A stretch of 64,000 nucleotides of DNA from assembly GCF_958979055.1 (NCBI RefSeq), contig NC_084889.1, forward strand, positions 32,801,261 to 32,865,260. Reading direction: 5' to 3'. Each line of letters begins with the position of its first letter. Positions within the stretch are counted from its first letter, which is position 1. The position numbers and the translations under genes are program-made. Below the pieces are notes generated by a model. That model saw nothing but the letters and a program-made list of their open reading frames with translations, was not told the origin of the DNA and did not search any database. The stretch comes from Alnus glutinosa. Its lineage: Eukaryota > Streptophyta > Magnoliopsida > Fagales > Betulaceae. Positions 57,875-64,000 of this stretch are shown here, in pieces.

Positions 57875-60759
57875 GGCGGGCGGTGTACGTGTGTGAGAGT
57901 GAGGGAGAATGAGGTGAGGTGGTGAGAGGGGTGGGTTTCTTTTTTATGAATGAAGGTAGGGCATCATCACCTAATGTGTCCACATAAAGGGTGGTGTGTT
58001 GTTGGTTGCAGGGTCCCCATTGCCCTGAAGTTAAGCTTCGTCTATTTTTCAACTACCATCCACCCCCTAGCTTCCCTCAGTCTTTTTTCCAACGACCACC
58101 GAGGTGTCCATTTTCTTTAAATAAATTAATGGTTTTATTTATTTCCTTTCATATATATATATGCTTGTACGTACATATTGCATGTGCACCGGACTAATTC
58201 ATATTTACATGTTTAGAATAAGCCTGATAAGATCAATAATATGACTAGACTAAATGCCACTATAATAAAGAGTACGTAATACTACTATTCCTACTCATTT
58301 CAAATCGGTGAACTTGACGTGTTTTAAAGTTACTTCTGCCGCCAGTATAAAATGAATGTGATAAATAAACTTAAAGAATGGTATTACTCGTATGATAATT
58401 GTAACAACATACCCACGAAAACGTTAGTCAAATTTGCGATATGATTTCAAAAAGATTAGTTGATTTATAATAGGAGCTCCGGTATCACAATAATTGTAAT
58501 TGTTTGGAAGAGAACTTAAATATTTGACAAATTAACAGAAGTCAAAAGGAGGATTAGGGTAGTCCAAAATTAGAATTTATGTTATAATGTAAAATTTAGT
58601 ACAACTTAAAAAAATACAAAAAAACAAAAACAAAAAACTCTTTTTCCCTTTTTTTTTCCCCTTTTTTTTTTTTTTTGAATATCAAAATATCTTATAATCT
58701 TATAATCTTTTCACAAATATCAAAATGAGCTATCTACCGCAAGCTGATCGATTAATTAGTTTAAAAATATCTTATAATCTTTTCACAGCTAGTTTTAAAA
58801 TATCGAATGTATATATATATCTTATAATCGGAAGCTGAATGCTGAAGAAATTCCCAAGTATTGAAACAAGAACAAATCTCTCATTGTTTGCATTAAATAT
58901 TCTTGAACATGACAATTCAAAGGATAACGGGAATTTCTCCCTTTCACATCAAACGAAAACAATCGGTTATCCCAACTGGAGTCACTCAAAAGCAATCATT
59001 CCTAATTAGAATGGGGTCAAATATGTTGAGCTAGGTCACATCGCACCCCTATAATTTATTATTATTATTATTTGCCAAAAAAATACGACTGAAGAATACA
59101 TCATATGCTACAAATTTTGAGGCAAATTTCTCTCTAAATTGAGTTAGAAGAAATTTATTGAACTTTGGTCTATTAAACTGGCATATATATTTAGAGCAAG
59201 TAAAAGTCAGATCCTTTTAAGGGTCTTATTCCGATGCCTAAATTAGCTTATGAATAAAAAATATGCTCAATGTATAAAATAATCCGTCTGTCTTTTATAC
59301 CTGGGGGTTGGGATATGAGCATATTTATAGGCAAAGAAATGGAGTTCAACTTGAATTAGAATTCCTGCTCTTACTTGATCTAGGAGTGCTTATCAGAGTC
59401 TGATTTGTACTCAGATTCCTTACCAAACTTGGAGTGTGATTCTTTCCTAATTCGTTTTGTAGTATGACTCTAATCCCAGGTTCTGGGAAATTAGAGTTGG
59501 ACCAAGAGTCCTATCACAATTCAACTTGAAATAAGACTGTTGATCGGATTCTTCGACACGGATTGTGACTTTTAATCCAAATTTCTTGTGGTGTGGCTGA
59601 TACTTGAGTTCCCGAGACATGCTTGTCCCAGGTCTTGGCTGGCTGAGTTGACTCCCAATCTCGGGATGTCTACGTTCCCGGGACTCAATCCGAATGTACC
59701 TTGTGTCACATATTCTTGGGAATAGCTAAATTCTTGATGTCTATATCTTAGGATAGGACTATCCGAAAATCTTGTTGTCTCGACTTTACGTCCACCTATT
59801 CTCTTTAGGCCGGTACTGACCCGAAAGCCCATAATTTTTTAGGTGGACCAGTCTAAATGAAATTATTCCCTGCCAACAATATGCACTACTAAAAATTGAA
59901 TTAGAAGAAATTGATTTTAGAGGAAAACTTCATCCTAATTAAATTTTGGAGGTGATTGATTATTTTTTTTTATTGTTTAGATATTACATTTTCTTTTTTC
60001 ATTTGTGCAATTTTTATTTTTATTTTTAGTGGACGACGCTATAGAACGGTTGACGACAGAAGGATCATGGGCTTTTGAATTCCTGGCTAGCTCGGTCGTT
60101 TCTTACCTAAACCGTGACACCTTAATTTGTCAACAAACTTTTATTTGTTTTAGGACAAAACAAATTAGTTACAACATTTGGAAAGTGAAACATTTTCTGA
60201 CCCATCTACAGATCCTTCGATCAGTGCTATTAAACAGGTTTAATGGCCTCAACAACATGTACTTTTGAGGGTTATTTGCTACTTGTTGGGTCTGTCTTCT
60301 TCAACCACGTCCTATCTATGTCTGTGAATGACAATTAGAACCCTTCCTCTCGGAAGTTCCCCTTCATCCAAATCTCATTCCAGTTTGGCATTTTCGTAAA
60401 GTCGTTGTAATACTGCTAATTGGATCTGAATTTGAGAGAATTCAGACAAGTAATTGTGAGAGAAAACTTATCGAACTCACCCGACCAAATAAAAATTTGA
60501 CTGTCCAACCATTTTTATGGTTAGATGGGTCCCATAAGTGACCGATCTCTCTCACAATCACTTACTCGAATTCTCTCAAATTCGGACAGATAATTTGATA
60601 AGATCCTAATCCGTGCTAATTAGCCTGCACATAACCTTGCTAGATTGGCCATTTCTATTGACCAAAGTGAAAGCATTCTCATTTCTTTTCTACCACCATC
60701 AGTGTGGTTCCGATTAGTGACATGAACTCCTAGATAACTTTGCCCTTTCATTTTTGAAG
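57875..60759. other. CESA7 upstream region and spacer
   Basis: The first few hundred bases should hold the CESA7 leader and promoter (minus strand). I did not find a motif I would assert. About 58245-58400 has words of the foldback family seen at 36640 and 63564. About 59200-59850 has no frame I recognise and reads like decayed retrotransposon, but no LTR pair was found. Confidence 0.4.
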
Positions 60760-61197
60760 AACTTCACTTATAACCCTTGATCTTTCATCATTTTTACAAT
60801 TAAGTACTCAAACTTTAAAAAGTGTTAGTTTAGGATATCTATCTTTCAATTTTTTTTTAAATTTCAACCATCCGTTAAAATTTTCTGTTAAATCCTATCA
60901 AAATTCCCAAAATACCATTTTTTAAGGAAAAAAAATTGCAAGAATTTAGGTGTAGGTCAAAATTTAACGGAATTTTCAAAAACACCCATACGTGAATCTT
61001 TAAAAAAATTTATAATTTTAAAAAAAATTTTAAAAAAAAAAAGGTATTTTGGAAATTTTGATATGATTTAACAGAAAATTTAAACGGATAGTTGAAATTG
61101 AAAAAAATTGAAAGATGGATACTCTAAATTAACACTTTTTAAAGTTTGAGTACTTAATTGCAAAAGTGATGAAAGATCATAAGTTATAAGTGAAGTT
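60760..61197. repeat. 438-bp foldback element with arms of about 115 bp
   Basis: The left arm AACTTCACTTATAACCCTTG onward is mirrored by the right arm ending AGTTATAAGTGAAGTT. The match covers words such as TTTAAAAAGTGTTAGTTTA and ATCTTTCAATTTTTTT. The centre is A/T-rich. This is a long-arm MITE; no clean target duplication was seen. Confidence 0.7.
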
Positions 61198-62560
<1,363 letters not shown>

Positions 62561-62819
62561 AGAAGCAATCTCCTTCCCCTGCAGACGTATTCTCCTTGCA
62601 GAAGTATTATTCATGAACAATGGCAACTATCAAAATATAGCCACAGCTGCAGAAGTGCAAATTGCTTTTATACTGAAATTGATACCACAAAAAATGTAGG
62701 CTGTTTTTAGGCGACATTAAATGAACTGCATATATATATTTCACATCTGGTATCCCTCTGCCTTGAAGTTCGTGGTTGATCTATGGTTAGACCATTGAGT
62801 CATTTTTTACCGATCATAA

Positions 62820-63130
62820 TTTAAGGCTCGCTATTTTTGACATAACCTACAAATCTAACTCGAAATTAACGAATTATAAAAAATAAAAAATAAAAAATAA
62901 AAACTGACCCGTTTAATTAAATAAATCAAGTTAAAATAGACTTATATAGTTTTATATACATGCTTCAACATGACCTAAACATGATACACAATATTTAAGA
63001 CTAGCAATTTTTGCCACAAACCACAAACCTAATACGAACTAAACACAAAATTAGCGAGTTAGAATTAAAGAGTCAACCTGTTTAATTACCGTTTAATTAA
63101 ATGGGTCGGGTTATACTAGACCGAAAATGT
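62820..63130. repeat. Two diverged direct copies of a repeat with GTTTAATTAAA words
   Basis: About 62820-62960 and 62995-63130 share the order: TTTTTG-CA-AACC-ACAAA, AACTCGAAATTA or ACACAAAATTAGCGAGTTA, then CCGTTTAATTAAAT and GGTTA. The words resemble a widespread plant repeat; its class is unclear to me. Confidence 0.45.
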
Positions 63131-63278
63131 AGCTTCTATGATTAAAAACCATAATGTTGCTACAATTAATAATGCTATACACGATTTCTTGGATCCCCAA
63201 TCTAGCTGAAGAATAAAAATGAAGATCGCATAGTAACTGTTCTATCTCTAAAACCCCACAAGAAACTTTCAAACGCAC

Positions 63279-63422
63279 TCAGACACTAGCCGAGACTTCA
63301 TCTACTGCTGACTTATCTCTTTTCTTTGGTGCTTCTTGAGCTTTTTGTTGAATAGCCTTATTTGGAACCAAAACTATGAACATGTTCCTGTCACGTAAGT
63401 TTTTCGCCTCCTCTGTTGCAAG
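63279..63422 (-). CDS. Probable 3'-terminal exon of an unidentified gene
   Basis: After a good acceptor (CTGTTTGGTTGATATGCAG on the minus strand), 47 codons stay open to a TGA at 63279. They encode LATEEAKNLRDRNMFIVLVP and a basic, Ala-rich tail (KKRDKSAVDEVSASV). Codon use looks normal. I do not recognise the family. The earlier exons would lie beyond a MITE at 63564-63712, probably outside the window. It could instead be a chance frame. Confidence 0.45.
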   Translation of the reverse strand, partial: LATEEAKNLRDRNMFIVLVPNKAIQQKAQEAPKKRDKSAVDEVSASV

Positions 63423-63563
63423 CTGCATATCAACCAAACAGGGGATACAGAAATTACAATAACCTCAAAAATATGTAACCAAAATTACAGTACAACGGCA
63501 AAAACAAAAAGAGATAAAGATAGTGGGTTAAAGATATCTGAACCTACTAGGAGAAAAAATTAA

Positions 63564-63712
63564 CGCTACTCTTCACACTCATTTCATATCGGCTAATGTA
63601 ACATATTTTAAGTGTATTCTCATGTCAGCAACTTAAAAAAAAAAAAAAAAAGTGTTTGTCACTTAAAACACGTCACCATTAACCGGTGAGTTTGAGAAGT
63701 AGCATTACTCGG
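63564..63712. repeat. Foldback MITE near the right edge
   Basis: CGCTACTCTTCACACTCATT and TAACATATTTTAAGTG on the left are mirrored by CACTTAAAACACGTCA and TGAGAAGTAGCATTACTC on the right. It is the same family as 36640-36790. Confidence 0.6.
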
Positions 63713-64000
63713 GAGAGAATCATGAGAGAGAAGTAAACCAAAAACGTCCAAACAAAAGAAGACAGCTCAAGGTCACAGATAAAAAATTCTTAAAACCACA
63801 TTCCTTTAAGCCACATTTACTCAACTATGTTTTTAATTGGTCCAAAATGCGAAAAACGCCTATACCCCAGGGACAGTCCTGCTGCAACCAATAGATTCCC
63901 CCAACCCTAGTGAAAGTAATAATCAAAACACGGTCTCTAGTACAATCCCTTGGGTTGCTGAAATTAAAATTTGACAATGAGAAGGTTCCAGTTAGGAAGG
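63713..64000. other. Right edge, nothing assigned
   Basis: No exon, RNA or element was recognised in this last stretch. It may be intron of the gene ending at 63279. Confidence 0.35.

Noticed and set aside
59572-59832. 86-residue minus-strand frame
   Set aside because: No domain, no exon context, and a repeat-like composition. Probably decayed element sequence.
60005-60268. 87-residue plus-strand frame
   Set aside because: No family similarity and no supporting splice sites or neighbours.

Overview
The window is plant nuclear DNA, very probably from a woody rosid. The genes have many short exons and long AT-rich introns with GT-AG junctions, the spacers are full of small inverted-repeat elements, and the best matches I recognise are Arabidopsis genes. 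Fagales would fit, but the sequence alone does not settle the genus. No bacterial, organellar, CRISPR, rRNA or tRNA feature was seen. All family assignments come from recognition by eye, without a database search.

Five protein genes look complete and in frame. (1) A calcineurin B-like EF-hand protein (1890-4128, +, 6 exons, 175 aa; like At3g18430). (2) A plastid-type FAD/NAD(P)-dependent oxidoreductase (18581-29282, +, 13 exons, 706 aa; like PDE327/At4g30720). (3) AUGMIN subunit 8, a QWRF-motif microtubule protein (42410-46359, +, 6 exons, 618 aa; like At4g30710). (4) An intronless DYW-class pentatricopeptide RNA-editing factor (48071-50440, +, 789 aa; like MEF29/At4g30700). (5) Secondary-wall cellulose synthase CESA7 (57874-52176, -, 13 exons, 1041 aa; like At5g17420/IRX3). 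Genes 2, 3 and 4 keep the order and orientation of At4g30720-At4g30710-At4g30700, so this is a conserved microsyntenic block, here stretched by transposons. CESA7 is convergent with the PPR gene. At the right edge, 63279-63422 (-) looks like the last exon of a gene I cannot name.

From 4998 to 17061 lies a nested transposon. A Ty1/copia retrotransposon on the minus strand (5-bp target duplication ATTCT, LTRs of about 350 bp, PBS and PPT visible, gag and protease missing, pol decayed) was invaded in its left LTR by an 8061-bp PIF/Harbinger element (3-bp duplication AAT; the right LTR preserves the empty site). The Harbinger element has long terminal inverted repeats, a broken DDE transposase gene, an intact Myb/SANT-like partner gene, and an extra gene on the other strand for a GRF-type zinc-finger membrane protein. 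The left LTR also carries a 248-bp tandem duplication across the LTR/polypurine-tract junction.

The rest is introns and spacers with foldback MITEs, an 886-bp hAT element with a perfect 8-bp target duplication (34093-34978), LINE 3' ends, and at least four very short poly(A)-tailed insertions with target duplications. The longest gene-poor stretches are 29283-42333 and 57875-63278.
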